A DNA stretch of 64,000 bases from Blastomyces gilchristii SLH14081 (Eukaryota > Ascomycota > Eurotiomycetes > Onygenales > Ajellomycetaceae): NCBI RefSeq assembly GCF_000003855.2, contig NW_003101680.1, forward strand, positions 5,559,510 through 5,623,509, read 5' to 3'. The notes beneath the pieces were generated by a model that made no database searches, was not told the DNA's origin, and saw only the letters and a list, made by a program, of their open reading frames with translations. This document shows positions 25,408 to 34,720 of the stretch, piece after piece. The first letter of the stretch is position 1. Each line of letters begins with the position of its first letter. Position numbers and translations under genes: made by a program.

Positions 25408-25771
25408 TATAAGAGATCTACACTGAATAGATCAGTATAATATTATAGATCTTATTTAATAAAGAGAAAAACATTAGACAAGAAAAAGAAAGAGAAAGTG
25501 TGAGAATCAGTAATTGAAGTGAATATTTATATACATATGTAATGATGTATGCAGTGAAGCTTCAGAGCAGAAGAATCTATACACATTTATAATGACTGAG
25601 AATTGATGATTGAGAATGACAGAGAATTGAAGTGTACGCATTTGTGATGACTGAGAATCAGCAATTGAGAATGACTGTGAATCGGAGTGTATGTGTTCAA
25701 GAATGAAGCAGTTGAAATCTGTGGAGTGTAATGAAATAGTCTATATAATTGATCAGACGCAGCCCGCCACA
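25408..25771 (-). repeat. Gypsy-A copy 2, 5' LTR
   Basis: A 364 bp LTR, 5' in element orientation, ending ATTGATCAGACGCAGCCCGC. It includes a TATA-like run (TATATAAATATT, around 25523-25534) about 50-60 bases before a pyrimidine-rich tract and the putative transcript start near 25476. Two related ~46 bp units lie at about 25580-25690. Confidence 0.9.
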
Positions 25772-25985
25772 CTGATTATTTATATCTCAAAATAAAAGAC
25801 TTTGTTAATAATTATATTAATATAGAGTTAATTCTCAAATTCAATAGAAATCTAGTGTTGCTGTTCTCAATCTCTTACAGAATCTATTGAATATTGAGAT
25901 ATTAAAACTAGATTTAATATATCTCACTGTGCAGGGATCAAAGGCTCAGTCAGATCTTGAAGTATACTGATTTTATAGTTGTTAT

Positions 25986-26290
25986 GTCTGCTGATTATGT
26001 ATTAAATACAGTTGTCAAGGTATCTTTTTGTACTTTTCTGCCGGGGATGGGCCAGATCGGAAGGGGCGGTACAAGGGTGAGACTTGATATAAAGACAGGG
26101 TTTTTCGCGGAGGATGCACTTCAGATGTGTCTGTTGATTATGTGCTTGATACTATTGCCGAGGTATCTTTTTGTATTTTTCTGCCAGACGTGGGCCAGAT
26201 TGAGAAGGGTGGTACATGGGTGAGACTTGGCGTTGATGTTTTGGAACATCAAAGATAGACAGGGTTTTCATGGAAGTTGCTTCTCAGATA
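25986..26290 (-). repeat. LINE B 5' region, two ~144 bp tandem units
   Basis: Unit 1 (25986-26128) and unit 2 (26129-26290) share GATTATGT, AGGTATCTTTTTGTA, TTTTCTGCC, GGGCCAGAT, GGTAC and GTGAGACTTG blocks and ACAGGGTTTT. Base composition is close to normal here, so this gives the best view of the original LINE sequence. Probably the promoter region of the LINE (inference from position). Confidence 0.75.
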
Positions 26291-26603
26291 TCTCCACAAT
26301 TACAGATTGAGGATCTTCCAAAATCAAGAAGATTGGTGCATATGGCTAGGTCTCTTCACCTTACAATTTGTATGGCAATTTGGCCCAGGGTTGTGGTGTG
26401 ATAGGGGTGAACAGGGGATAATCCCACACAGGAGTTTCGAACAACATCTGGTTCATGTTTGACTGAATAACTCCACCACCACACGGGGTATGCAGTCGGC
26501 GATGGGGTCAAAATGCTTGTATGATTGAGGGCTTTTCAATGGATCTATCGGCGGGTTCTTATTCGAAAAATCGAGCGAGTTCGTGGTGGAGCGCTGCTTG
26601 ATA

Positions 26604-28010
26604 TAAAACTCAATGAAAACAGAGCTGTAGACACTTATTCAATCAAAACTGAACTAAGTTGATAATTACAGTATTATCAAGATGAAACACTCAGCTACAC
26701 TATAATAAGTGATTGAATTGAAATATCAGATACAGTGAGCAGATCTTCAATTCAAATTATATAATAAAGTTATTACTATAACAATCACTGATTATAATAT
26801 TAATATCACACTATATACAAAGCACTGATAAGTGATAATAAATGAAATTAATACATATAACTTATTAATATTCAAAGACTTTCTCACTTAATAATTCATA
26901 TATAATCTGAAGACTCATTTACAAATATTCATTCAAATCTATGTTAAGAATCTATATTAAGAAATTTCAAAGACATCTATTTCTAAGATTAATCTTGATG
27001 ATCTCATTGATGATCTTGTCTGCTACAAGACAGTTGTCAGATTAAATAATAATAAAAAGAGACTATCAGCAAAAGAAGCTAAACAGAAAAAGAAAAAGAA
27101 TAAGAATAATAATGATAAAGCAGAATTCACTGCAGCAGACAAGCTCAAGAAACTGCAGTCTACAGATAATTAAAGAGAAAACACTCTCTACATCTGACAG
27201 AAAGGCATATTTAACTCAGATCTTAAATGTAAATATTACAGTCACTGAGACCACACTGAAACAGTCTGCTAGTATAAGAACTGAAAGACTTAATTACAGA
27301 AATGATAAAATATCAATCATTTCAATATTAAACACTATACTGAAAAGAATGTAATATTCTTTATCAATGAAAAGAACTTTAACTTTACATTAACTATAAA
27401 AGCTCTATCTGTTACTATAATCTGTAGAGACTCTTTATAATATTCAGATACTGCAGCCTTCTATATCATATTATCTGACAAGAGTGTATTCAAGTATATA
27501 CACACTTTCATTAATGAGAAAGATCTCAGTTCTGCAGCAGAAATTAATAATAAGTTAATTACTTCTACAGATATGAGAGAAGCTTGTACTTATATTAATG
27601 AAATAAAACTTAATCTTCTTAATATCTGCTATATACAGAGAGTATTCTGCAATCTCTTAAGCTTCAGTTAACTTATTAATAAAGAATTTGAATTTGAACT
27701 TCTTTATAATAAGAACTGTTAAATAATTAAATTTGAAATAATTAATAAGAATAATTAAAGATTCTATACAGTGATAATCAATCACTGCATCTATCTCATT
27801 CATAGCATCTGAGAGGCTACTTTTACTGCAGTTGCAAAGACTATCTTAAATTACATATCTCTCTCTGTAATATATGCCATATTAAATATCATCACATTTA
27901 TAATACTGCCACTACAGGTGTTATTAAAATCATACAGATAGATATTATCAGTATGACTGTGAACACTCTACAGTTAGAAAAGCTCTGAAGACATCTTAAT
28001 AAATACAGAG
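26604..28010 (+). pseudogene. copia-like element, gag-protease-integrase start (decayed)
   Basis: Plus-strand remains of a Ty1/copia polyprotein. Around 27450-27680 the frame reads YSDTAAFYIILSDKSVFKYI and, further on, NICYIQRVFCNLLS. This fits the copia protease pattern: DSGA..HI then NVLYVP...NLLS. Downstream, around 27950-28000, comes a region like the integrase zinc start (LEKL.RHLN). No LTR was identified, and the left border with LINE B is not clear. The remaining pol region is absent. Confidence 0.6.
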
Positions 28011-28217
28011 TCTTATCAGCCTGCTACTTCTATAGTACTTTATTCATTCATTTATTTTACTGTTTTCTTTATTTTTTATTCTTCAACTCTTATTAGTTCT
28101 CCGCGAAATCTTTGATAGAAGATACTACTATTTTTGTATGTAATATTCTTTCTCCAGTTATAGAATCACTCTGCTGAGTCGTAAATATCTACTTAGTGAA
28201 GCAGCAGTTAAGAAGAG
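28011..28217. other. no gene seen
   Basis: AT-rich sequence with a few intact CG pairs around 28100. No coding or repeat structure was recognised between the copia remnant and the LTR-like block. Confidence 0.4.
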
Positions 28218-28317
28218 TGTCAGATTCCCTCTACAGGCTGACTGCTTCCGTCTAAGTGAGGTGTTCACCAATCACTTGATGAATGTCTATCACACATAAA
28301 AGGCCGCATAATAGATA
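28218..28317 (+). promoter_or_regulatory. LTR-like promoter block with TATA box, copy 2
   Basis: Second copy of the 10288-10386 repeat: starts TGTCAGATTCCCTCTAC, has CACATAAAAGGCCGC and ends AATAGATA, where the pogo-like element begins. It lacks the SINE, so it shows the empty target of SINE copy 1. Confidence 0.55.
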
Positions 28318-29706
28318 ACTGTGTCATGCTTACTCACTCTCTCTAGTGAGTGTGTCACAGTATATGAAAAAACATACTATATAGAAAATATTATCAATAT
28401 CTTCATTCTTTATCTTTAAATAATTATTATTAATTATAATCATGTCTAAATCTTCTAATTATACTGAGAAGCAGTTGCAAAGAGCTGTTGATATATATAA
28501 AAGTAATTTAAAATTAAAAATCACATCTCTGTTATAATAATTCAAAGTCTTATATATTATCTTATATGAGAGAATCAATGAGAAGAAATCAAGAACTATG
28601 AGAATTTCACTAAATAGAGTACTAAATGACAGTCAGAAAGAGATAATTAAAATATGAATTTATCAGTTAAATATTAATTTTTATCTGTTTATCATTGAGT
28701 ATATCAAAGCTACTATAAACTGTATATTAAGACAGTATTATATAGATTCGGAGACTGCATCTCTTACAGTAAGCAAGATATAAGTATATCAATTCATCAA
28801 ACATCTGTCAGATTATAAACAGATCAAGTAAAAGCTCATGAATTTAAGACAGATATCTTATGAGAATATAAGCTTTATTATCAACTAATTTGATTAATAT
28901 AAAGCTGTTTTCAATCAGTATTATTTTTTTCACTGTGATATCTACAACTTTAATAAGATTGAATTTCAAGAAGAAGAAGAATGTGAATAGTGAATTATAA
29001 TTATCTTTAGAGATATAAATTCTGTTTTACAGTTATTATACTTCTGCAGATTAATAACAGTGATGAAGTGTATTAGTGTAGATGATATAGTATTGAATTC
29101 ATTAATTATAATAAAATTAAAGATTTATCTAGAGAATTAATATACATACTTTAACTTATCTGATAATTACATTATTATCACATTCAAGTCTGACTTTATA
29201 AATAATGAGATTGAATTTGAATGAATCAAGCAGTTTAATAAAATGATAAAAAAGTGTTAAATGAGCAGTTATTAACTGCTATTAATAAATAATCATGATT
29301 CTCATCTTATAGAAGAATTCATTCAAAACTGTAATCTTCATAAGATTATTCTGTTTAGATTCTTATCTTATATAAGTCATATTCTATAACCTCTTGATAA
29401 TGTACCTTCTCAGCAGTATAAGTATTATTATACAAAGATAGTGAATGAGATTATCTACTACAGATATAAGTAGTATAATAATAGATAATTTCTTACTAAT
29501 CTGATAAGTGTCTGACTGTAAGTATTCAAACCTAGTACTGTGAGAGCTAGCTTTACTAACTGTGAAATGTATTCAGTTAATCATGATATAATTCTTAATT
29601 AATTGAGACCTCTTATCATTGATAATGTCCCGGATCTCAATATATATAATAATGACAGTGATGTATGCAATCACTTTACTCTACTATCTGCAGATCAACT
29701 GTTAAC
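28318..29706 (+). mobile_element. pogo/Fot1-like DNA transposon, right end missing
   Basis: Starts right after a TA (GATA/ACTGTGTCATGC), as Tc1-mariner superfamily elements do. The first 45 bases form an inverted-repeat-like pair (ACTGTGTCATGC...GTGTCACAGT). A transposase relic follows. The matching inverted repeat on the right was not found; a hAT MITE begins at 29707. Confidence 0.65.
28442..29560 (+). pseudogene. pogo/Fot1-like transposase (decayed)
   Basis: The ATG at 28442 opens MSKSSNYTEKQLQRAVDIYK, a helix-turn-helix start of the pogo type. A DNA-binding middle region follows. The DDE catalytic domain is visible through NFNKIEF near 28955 (family pattern NFDETGF, so the first catalytic D is lost). 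A second block at 29280-29420 carries INNH, EEFI.NC and SHILQPLD, typical of pogo/Fot1 transposases. Stops are frequent. In a live element the protein binds the ends and moves the element into TA sites. Confidence 0.8.
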
Positions 29707-30212
29707 TAGACTGATCACTGAAATCATGAATTTCACATTTAATCTCATTTAATCTGATCTCATACATTTCTTGATATGAATTTCACTGAGACTAATTATT
29801 AAAAAAACATGCAAAGTGACTATATATCAGATCTTAAAATAGAATTATAACTTAGAAAAAATAAGAAAGTAATCTCATTTAATCTTATTTAGTTTCATTC
29901 TTGATATAAAGTTACTATTTCTAGACATTTTAAGGTTTTTTTTAGATTATTTTTAATTTTTAAAAAAGTAACACTTTTTGATAATACTCAAATGAGATTT
30001 AAAGTTATTTAAAGTAATAAAAATAATTTAAATTGAGAAGTGAAAATCATGATCTCATTTGAAAAATGTGATAAGAGTAGACAGTAAGTCTCACTGAGAT
30101 AGTATGAGACTACTATTTAATCTTAAAACTGTGTAATGAGATCAATCAAATTGGTAATGAGATCATCAAATATTCTGGTCCTGGTCCCAGACACAGTCAC
30201 ACGGTCAGTCTA
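29707..30212 (+). mobile_element. hAT MITE, copy 3
   Basis: 506 bp with ends TAGACTGATCACTG and ACACGGTCAGTCTA, like the MITEs at 34721 and 41789. The left flank is CTGTTAAC. The right flank is not a matching duplication, because a second hAT terminal fragment follows directly. The right 40 bases are nearly unmutated, while the left 450 are AT-shifted. Confidence 0.8.
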
Positions 30213-30292
30213 GGTGGGACTCACATCAAGAAATGTACAGAACCAGACCAAACAAGACAAAATGTGAAATTCATGGTCCTGCCGGCCAGTCT
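30213..30292 (+). mobile_element. hAT terminal fragment joined to MITE copy 3
   Basis: GGTGGGACTCACATCAAG up to GCCGGCCAGTCT matches the terminal 80 bases of hAT (compare 1630-1699 and 61540-61614). It is joined tail to tail with MITE copy 3 with no duplication, suggesting recombination or an abortive transposition. It marks the left border of the gene island. Confidence 0.65.
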
Positions 30293-30314
30293 CCTTGTTG
30301 CTCAGGGGCAGTTG

Positions 30315-30725
30315 TTAGCTATCATACTTATGTAGGCCCTGCAACAAACTCTTATTCATAGCCCTATGTATTATTACTTTTTGCTTTTCTGTGTATTGGA
30401 CACAGTATTCAATAATATATCTGGGGAAATAATACAGGGTACGATGGATGGATTGATGGCGTGCGGGGAGTGTATGGCTACAGGTATGGGCGTTTCGTTT
30501 CGTTTGCACGCGAACAATAATTTCCTCATGCATTTTATCTAAGCGTTCAACTTTCGAGTTGGTTGGGGAAATTGGGCTCAAATCTCTGGGCTGAGCGGAA
30601 GGGGTTTGTGAGTCCCGGTTTATTGGCGTTGGTGATTTTGCTGATTGCTGATGATAATGCCTGTCTGGATGTGGTGGTGGGAGTGCTTTCAGTGTCGAAG
30701 ATGGATGAACATATCTATCGCCCAC
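30315..30725 (-). CDS. doubtful ORF, proline- and serine-rich
   Basis: An open frame of 136 codons in balanced-composition DNA, not recognised. The first 60 residues are rich in P, S, Q and H. A charged segment KVERLDKMHEEIIVRVQTKR follows, and the rest looks less protein-like. A possible splice donor lies near residue 83, so only the first part might be an exon. A hAT fragment starts 23 bases beyond its end, so a longer gene could have been cut there. It may equally be a chance frame. Confidence 0.3.
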   Translation of the reverse strand: MGDRYVHPSSTLKALPPPHPDRHYHQQSAKSPTPINRDSQTPSAQPRDLSPISPTNSKVERLDKMHEEIIVRVQTKRNAHTCSHTLPARHQSIHRTLYYFPRYIIEYCVQYTEKQKVIIHRAMNKSLLQGLHKYDS

Positions 30726-31240
30726 GAGAATGGATCCTAGATACCGGATTGCAATAACCTCACCTCACCTAGCGATTGAAGGTCCCCGTTCTGATAATGG
30801 AACTGCTAACTATAGCAGCAATCGATCCGGGCTAGAAGGAACATAATCCACTTATCGCTGGGTAGCTGTGTTGGGTAATGAATGAGTCTCTTTTCCATTT
30901 GCTTATCCGCTGTCGGTAGCAGATTCCATTAACTGGCTTGGTTGTGTGCACAGAAAGAACGTAGAGTGCGTGATAGATGTCCTGGGCGGCGGGGTTAAAC
31001 GGCGTTGACGTACTAAGGGGAGCTAAGAGGGCATAGAGAGAGATATATATAGGCTTTGAAACGGGGATGGAAAGAACACTTTGGTGAAAGTGTTCTCGCA
31101 TTCGCTAATCACGTATCAACCGCATCTCCACCTTCCTGTAGCTCCCAGGTATCGCCTCGAGAAGGCGCCAATTTCACCCTGACATTCGCCGCATCGCATA
31201 GTGCCTCATGTCACTCAGCCGAGTGAAACGACCCTTGTCC
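30726..31240. other. gene-island stretch without a convincing gene
   Basis: Balanced base composition and no transposon signature. A TATATATATC run at 31043-31052 followed by pyrimidines on the minus strand could be a promoter for a minus-strand transcript. No frame here resembles a known protein. Confidence 0.35.
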
Positions 31241-31624
31241 TCAACAGGCTTTGGTAGTTAATCCGTGGTACAACAACGCTAGCGAGGAGGGCTTCCATAC
31301 TTCGACATTATTGTGTCGTTTCGTGCACAGCATGACCAGGGAAAGAAAGAGGATCCTCGTGAGCACAACTAGACCGGGTAGGGTAATCCAGGCCCATCGA
31401 ACCAGGATGAACGGTTGCGCGACTCCAGTGAGGTCCGTCACCGTTTGGCTGCTGGGTTGGAGCAGGGAATATGTGAGTGAACGGGCAATGGTCTCCATCA
31501 TATGCACCTTGTCATCGATGGCGCGTGATATTCCGATAAAGGTATTGGACGGGATGAAGTATTCCGTTGACACGTACATGTACCAGGTGGTTGCGTTGCC
31601 GACGAGATCGAGGATAAGATTCTT
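31241..31624 (-). pseudogene. C-terminal fragment of a DUF3176-type membrane protein
   Basis: An open minus-strand frame ends at 31241. It holds one strongly hydrophobic helix, ITLPGLVVLTRILFLSLVML, preceded by VRWAW. After it comes VEVWKPSSLALLYHGL, which fits the end of large fungal DUF3176 proteins (VRWPW...helix...VWKSS.LALLFHGL). These are multi-helix membrane proteins of unknown function. Upstream the frame is closed by TAG, and the 270 bases to the next gene do not contain the rest, so the N-terminal several hundred residues are gone. Base composition is normal, so truncation and not hypermutation disabled it. Confidence 0.65.
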
Positions 31625-31894
31625 CTATAAAGAATGGCCACCATAACTATCTACGACGAAGGTGGTGGTCCCTATATACTTCATCCTAGGCAAAGATCAT
31701 TCTAAAAGCAGACGCCTGCAATAATAGAGCAAATATAGCTTCGCCTCTTTATACACCGGTCTATTAATCTGTATTGATCTAAAATATGGGCTCTATGAGG
31801 TTTAGAAAATAAACGACATATGTATGTGTAACTCCGTGGTGAGGGCAGAGGGATTAGGGTTGGGAAGAAGATCGAGGCTTTGATCAATGCAGTG

Positions 31895-33825
31895 TCAGAC
31901 CCAGTACTGACCCCAAACCTCCTTTGTATCAGGAGTTCCTTGGAATTTGAACTCGACGTGAGTGATGTCCTGAAAGCCTTCAGAGAGCGTTGGCTCTTGA
32001 AAACGGCGCTGGAAATCACCAAACGCGATTCCAGGCAGTGAGGAGCGCGATTCGGGATTTAACGATTCCTGTACATCGGGGGCAGATTTTTAGAACTTTC
32101 TGGTTATGGATGAGACGAGATGGAGAGAGTTTGGGTTACATACGATCTTAGGATTAGCTGCGCGCACCGCATCGTTGTGTTTGCAGATCTGTGGTGGGGT
32201 GGAGAGATATATGCACCGGATGGGAACGTTAACCTCCTTTGCAAGCTCGGTCCAGAACGCACGAGTTTCTGTGCCTGCATTTGTATTGTCTGGAAGAAGT
32301 GAAAAAAAAGGAGTGAGCGATACTTTGAAACGCTCCGCAAAATGAAGATTTGATAGGAAGTGAAGCGTACCGACAGCCACAGACTTCCCAGCCTGTAAAT
32401 ATTCTTTTGCAACTTTGAGGCATTTAGGGCGCTTCAAGCGTGGAATTAATAAAGGTAAGCATATTCCATATGAGTTAGAGGAGTAAACGCTATAAGCAAA
32501 TGTGTGCGTGGGTGGGTGTGTAAGGCCATCGTCTTACGCTCTTCAAGGTGTCCTGGTTCACTCTCTCATAACCAAGGGGCTCTAAGTATTTCCAGTAGAA
32601 GGTTGATTTTCCCGATCCCGGGCTCCCACAAAATATGACAAGTTCGGTATCATTCCTTTTTGAGAAAGTTATATTTGCTATAATATCAACCTTTAGCATA
32701 CGGGATCACTTCCATCTTCATATGATTCTCATGGTGTACTTACGTTCAGCTTCCGATGAGCCAACAATATATGCCTTTGGATCAAATGCTCTCGAAATTG
32801 GCTTTGGAGCCTCATTGAGGAAGAATTCTTCAGGTGTTTTGAACGGAATTCCGACGTTCGCTGCAAAATCTCTGTATAGAGTACATCAATATAAAGACAC
32901 TGCAAAAAAGCCCCGCAAAGGGCAAATTGGTGGGGAGTTACATACCGATCCACACAGGAATGGTCACCCTCGCGTCCTGCCGCATCTCCAACAAATACGG
33001 ATTGTTCAAGATCTAATGAGCCAGCAACGTCTAGATCATAGTCGTCAAGCATCTCACTCCACATTCCCATGCGCGGCTTTCTAAACTCATCATTCTCCGT
33101 GGCAGCATAAATGCTGGATGGCACGCCCAAGGTTTGCATGACTGCGGTAACCTTTTGTTTGAATATAGACAAGCTCTTGGACTCCAAACTGCCACCTTTC
33201 AAGTCCTTTTTCAAGCTTATGGCTTTCTGATTCGATATAACGACAACCAGATACCTATCCCATCGGTAAGAGACCTAGCAATTGACAGGGCAACTGTAAC
33301 GACGATGGAAAGTCTCACGAACCCTTTATCGTTCAGTTCTTTTAACTTGCCAGGTACAGTCGGGCTCCACCATTTCCAATCATGCTGGTTTGTCGCAAAT
33401 CGCCTCCCGGATTTAGTTGCGATCAGAGTTGAGTCCTATTCCCTTCTTAGATTCAAAATAGTTTCCTCCTTATAATTCCAAAACTTCTCAACGTACGAGG
33501 TCAAAGGCAGCAATATGTCGTTTCACGCCGGATTTAACCGCTTCCCGAGACAGCTCTTGGTGATATTTGCCAATAATGCAGCTGTTCCTCACGGTCCTCC
33601 ATGTGACTTGCTCCGGTTTCTTTTGTGATAATGGGGTGAAGAAGTTGGCCGCAGCTTTGTTTTCAACATAGTACATAACGGTAGTCAGCTACTCTGCACC
33701 AATGCCTGGGGATGAGCACTCCTATAGAAAATATACATACAGGTCGCTGTTCCTATCGCTTTGCGTTTGATAGGGGGCGGCGAGATGTCCACCCCATCGG
33801 GGCTCTTTCGTTTGGTCCCATTCAT
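31895..33825 (-). CDS. pnk1: bifunctional polynucleotide kinase / 3'-phosphatase
   Basis: DNA end-repair enzyme: it removes 3' phosphates and adds 5' phosphates at breaks. Nine exons, minus strand: 33825-33741, 33654-33497, 33435-33323, 33254-32946, 32871-32744, 32677-32538, 32431-32371, 32289-32144, 32068-31895. They join to 437 codons with all phases matching; introns are 61-106 bases. A KRK...KRK nuclear-signal-like pair lies at residues 5-23. The phosphatase domain shows FDLDSTLI (nucleophile motif, split by intron 2), VISNQ, RKPRMGMW and FVGDAAGR. The kinase domain shows P-loop CGSPGSGKST, NQDTLKS and DNTNA. The end reads VWGQYWV. All key residues are present. Introns 1 and 6 end in AAG, which is unusual. 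An in-frame ATG at 34029 would add 68 residues. Length is normal for fungal homologues. Confidence 0.93.
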
Positions 33826-34029
33826 AATGAATCGAAGAGTAGATATGAAGACGGGGCAGGGATTTATTTGGCTTTCAGACTGTAAGAGGGCGCACTGAAT
33901 TGTCCGGAGATGCGTAAGGAGGGAGGGAGGAGCCATAAATAGGTTCGCCAGACAGCGATTGAACGATGGGCGAGATTTAGGCATCTTTGCACTACTGAAA
34001 GTCGCGACGACGCGAGGTTGCGTCGCCAT
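33826..34029 (-). other. possible N-terminal extension of the kinase/phosphatase
   Basis: The exon 1 frame stays open upstream to an ATG at 34029 (M-A-T-Q-P-R-V). These 68 residues have several R and K, many S and T, and no acidic residue in the first 50, which resembles a mitochondrial import signal. It could be untranslated leader, or a second start giving a mitochondrial form. I kept the inner start at 33825 as the main call. Confidence 0.4.
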
Positions 34030-34031
34030 GT

Positions 34032-34108
34032 CACGTGGTTTAAATTACTGTTAGAGGATAACTGTAACCTATCTAGGGTGAAACTATATATAAGTTGGGT
34101 GGCACGTG
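34032..34108 (-). promoter_or_regulatory. promoter of the kinase/phosphatase gene: TATA box and two CACGTG sites
   Basis: CACGTG lies at 34032-34037 and again at 34103-34108. A TATATA run is at 34085-34092, about 60 bases before the upstream ATG. The TATA and outer CACGTG lie inside the likely copia LTR. CACGTG is the binding site of basic helix-loop-helix factors in fungi. Confidence 0.5.
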
Positions 34109-34136
34109 ATTAGGGTAGATGTAGTAATCATCAACA
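34049..34136 (-). repeat. probable 3' LTR of the minus-strand copia element
   Basis: 88 bases with LTR-like ends (TGTTAGAGG...ATCATCAACA on the plus strand). In element sense it is preceded by a purine run, AAGGGGGGG, as a polypurine tract would precede a 3' LTR, and upstream of that lies the copia pol end (35234-35501). The downstream flank is ATTAC. The short length is unusual and the partner 5' LTR is outside the window, so the call rests on position, ends and purine tract. Confidence 0.5.
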
Positions 34137-34143
34137 CCCCCCC

Positions 34144-34522
34144 TTATTATTATTATTATTATTATTATTCTTCCATTATACTCATATGCAAGCGGAGCTT
34201 ATGATGAGTCCTTGCATGATGTTAAATACAGGTCAAGTGTTGGTTATACAGGAGGAAATACAGGTGTTGAGACCACGCCAAGATAACAAGAACATAGGAA
34301 AATACAAAGGAGTGACAATTAGATACATGCGATAATAACTTCCCAGCCCAGGAACATAGAGCAATTCATTGGAGCGATTTGTACACCTCTGTATTTATTA
34401 GGAACCTGAGGTGCTTGAGTTCCGGATTTAATGTATCCCCTGCGGGTTTCAAACCCACGCGCCTTGGTTTCCCACGCCAAGGTGCTACCGGGTGGCCGCA
34501 TTAACCATTCGGCCACCGGGGC
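34144..34522 (-). mobile_element. tRNA-derived SINE, copy 3
   Basis: 379 bp on the minus strand. The head at 34522 reads GCCCCGGTGGCCGAATGG. The A- and B-boxes are intact (GGGTTTGAAACCC). The tail is (AAT)n next to TATAATGGAAG. It has a perfect 11 bp duplication, AACACCCCCCC, at 34133-34143 and 34523-34533, inserted at the copia purine tract. Nearly free of C-to-T changes. Confidence 0.92.
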
Positions 34523-34533
34523 AACACCCCCCC

Positions 34534-34570
34534 TTATTATTATTTATTATTATTATTCTTCCATTATACT
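34534..34570 (-). mobile_element. very short SINE or LINE tail, 5' truncated
   Basis: On the minus strand this reads AGTATAATGGAAG followed by an AAT-type run, exactly the last bases of the SINE, and is flanked by C runs (GGGGG in element sense) that could be its target duplication. It sits directly beside full-length SINE copy 3. Confidence 0.55.
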
Positions 34571-34720
34571 CCCCCTCTTACTACAACGCCCCACTAATTG
34601 CGTTGCCATCATTCCACTCATTCTATCTCAATTCTTCCAAAAACACAATAATAATTAATTACAACAATCAGACTCTGATTTCCTTATTAGGAAAAGTGTC
34701 TGTACAGTGATAACTGTAAA
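34571..34720 (-). other. copia 3' untranslated region, unmutated part
   Basis: Normal-composition sequence between the SINE tail and MITE copy 1. Once the MITE is removed it joins 35226 onward, the end of copia pol, so it is probably the copia 3' untranslated region. Confidence 0.5.

Larger units (their letters stand above)
19496..25771 (-). mobile_element. Gypsy-A copy 2, complete Ty3/Gypsy element
   Basis: Two 364 bp LTRs (19496-19859 and 25408-25771) start TGTAAG/TATAAG and end in CCACA/TCACA. The flanks show a perfect 5 bp duplication, CTGAT, at 19491-19495 and 25772-25776. The empty site is visible in LINE A at 9362-9366. The element reads on the minus strand in the order gag, protease, reverse transcriptase, RNase H, integrase. 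Without its SINE it is 5.89 kb. All reading frames are broken. Confidence 0.92.
12715..26593 (-). mobile_element. LINE B, Tad1/I-like, split by Gypsy-A copy 2
   Basis: Minus-strand LINE with tail (AAT)n at 12715-12730 and 5' end near 26593 (GAGCGAGTTCGTGG on the plus strand). Without the Gypsy insert (19496-25771 plus its 5 bp duplication) it is about 7.6 kb and co-linear with LINE A. Its first 600 bases (26000-26593) are nearly free of the C-to-T changes that fill the rest. It sits in Gypsy-A copy 1. Confidence 0.85.

Noticed and set aside
31251..31646. Plus-strand frame of 131 codons in the gene island
   Set aside because: It lies opposite the DUF3176-type fragment, which explains the region better (hydrophobic helix and conserved end).
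32635..33475. Plus-strand frames of 149 and 113 codons opposite the kinase gene
   Set aside because: Shadows of the kinase/phosphatase exons on the other strand.
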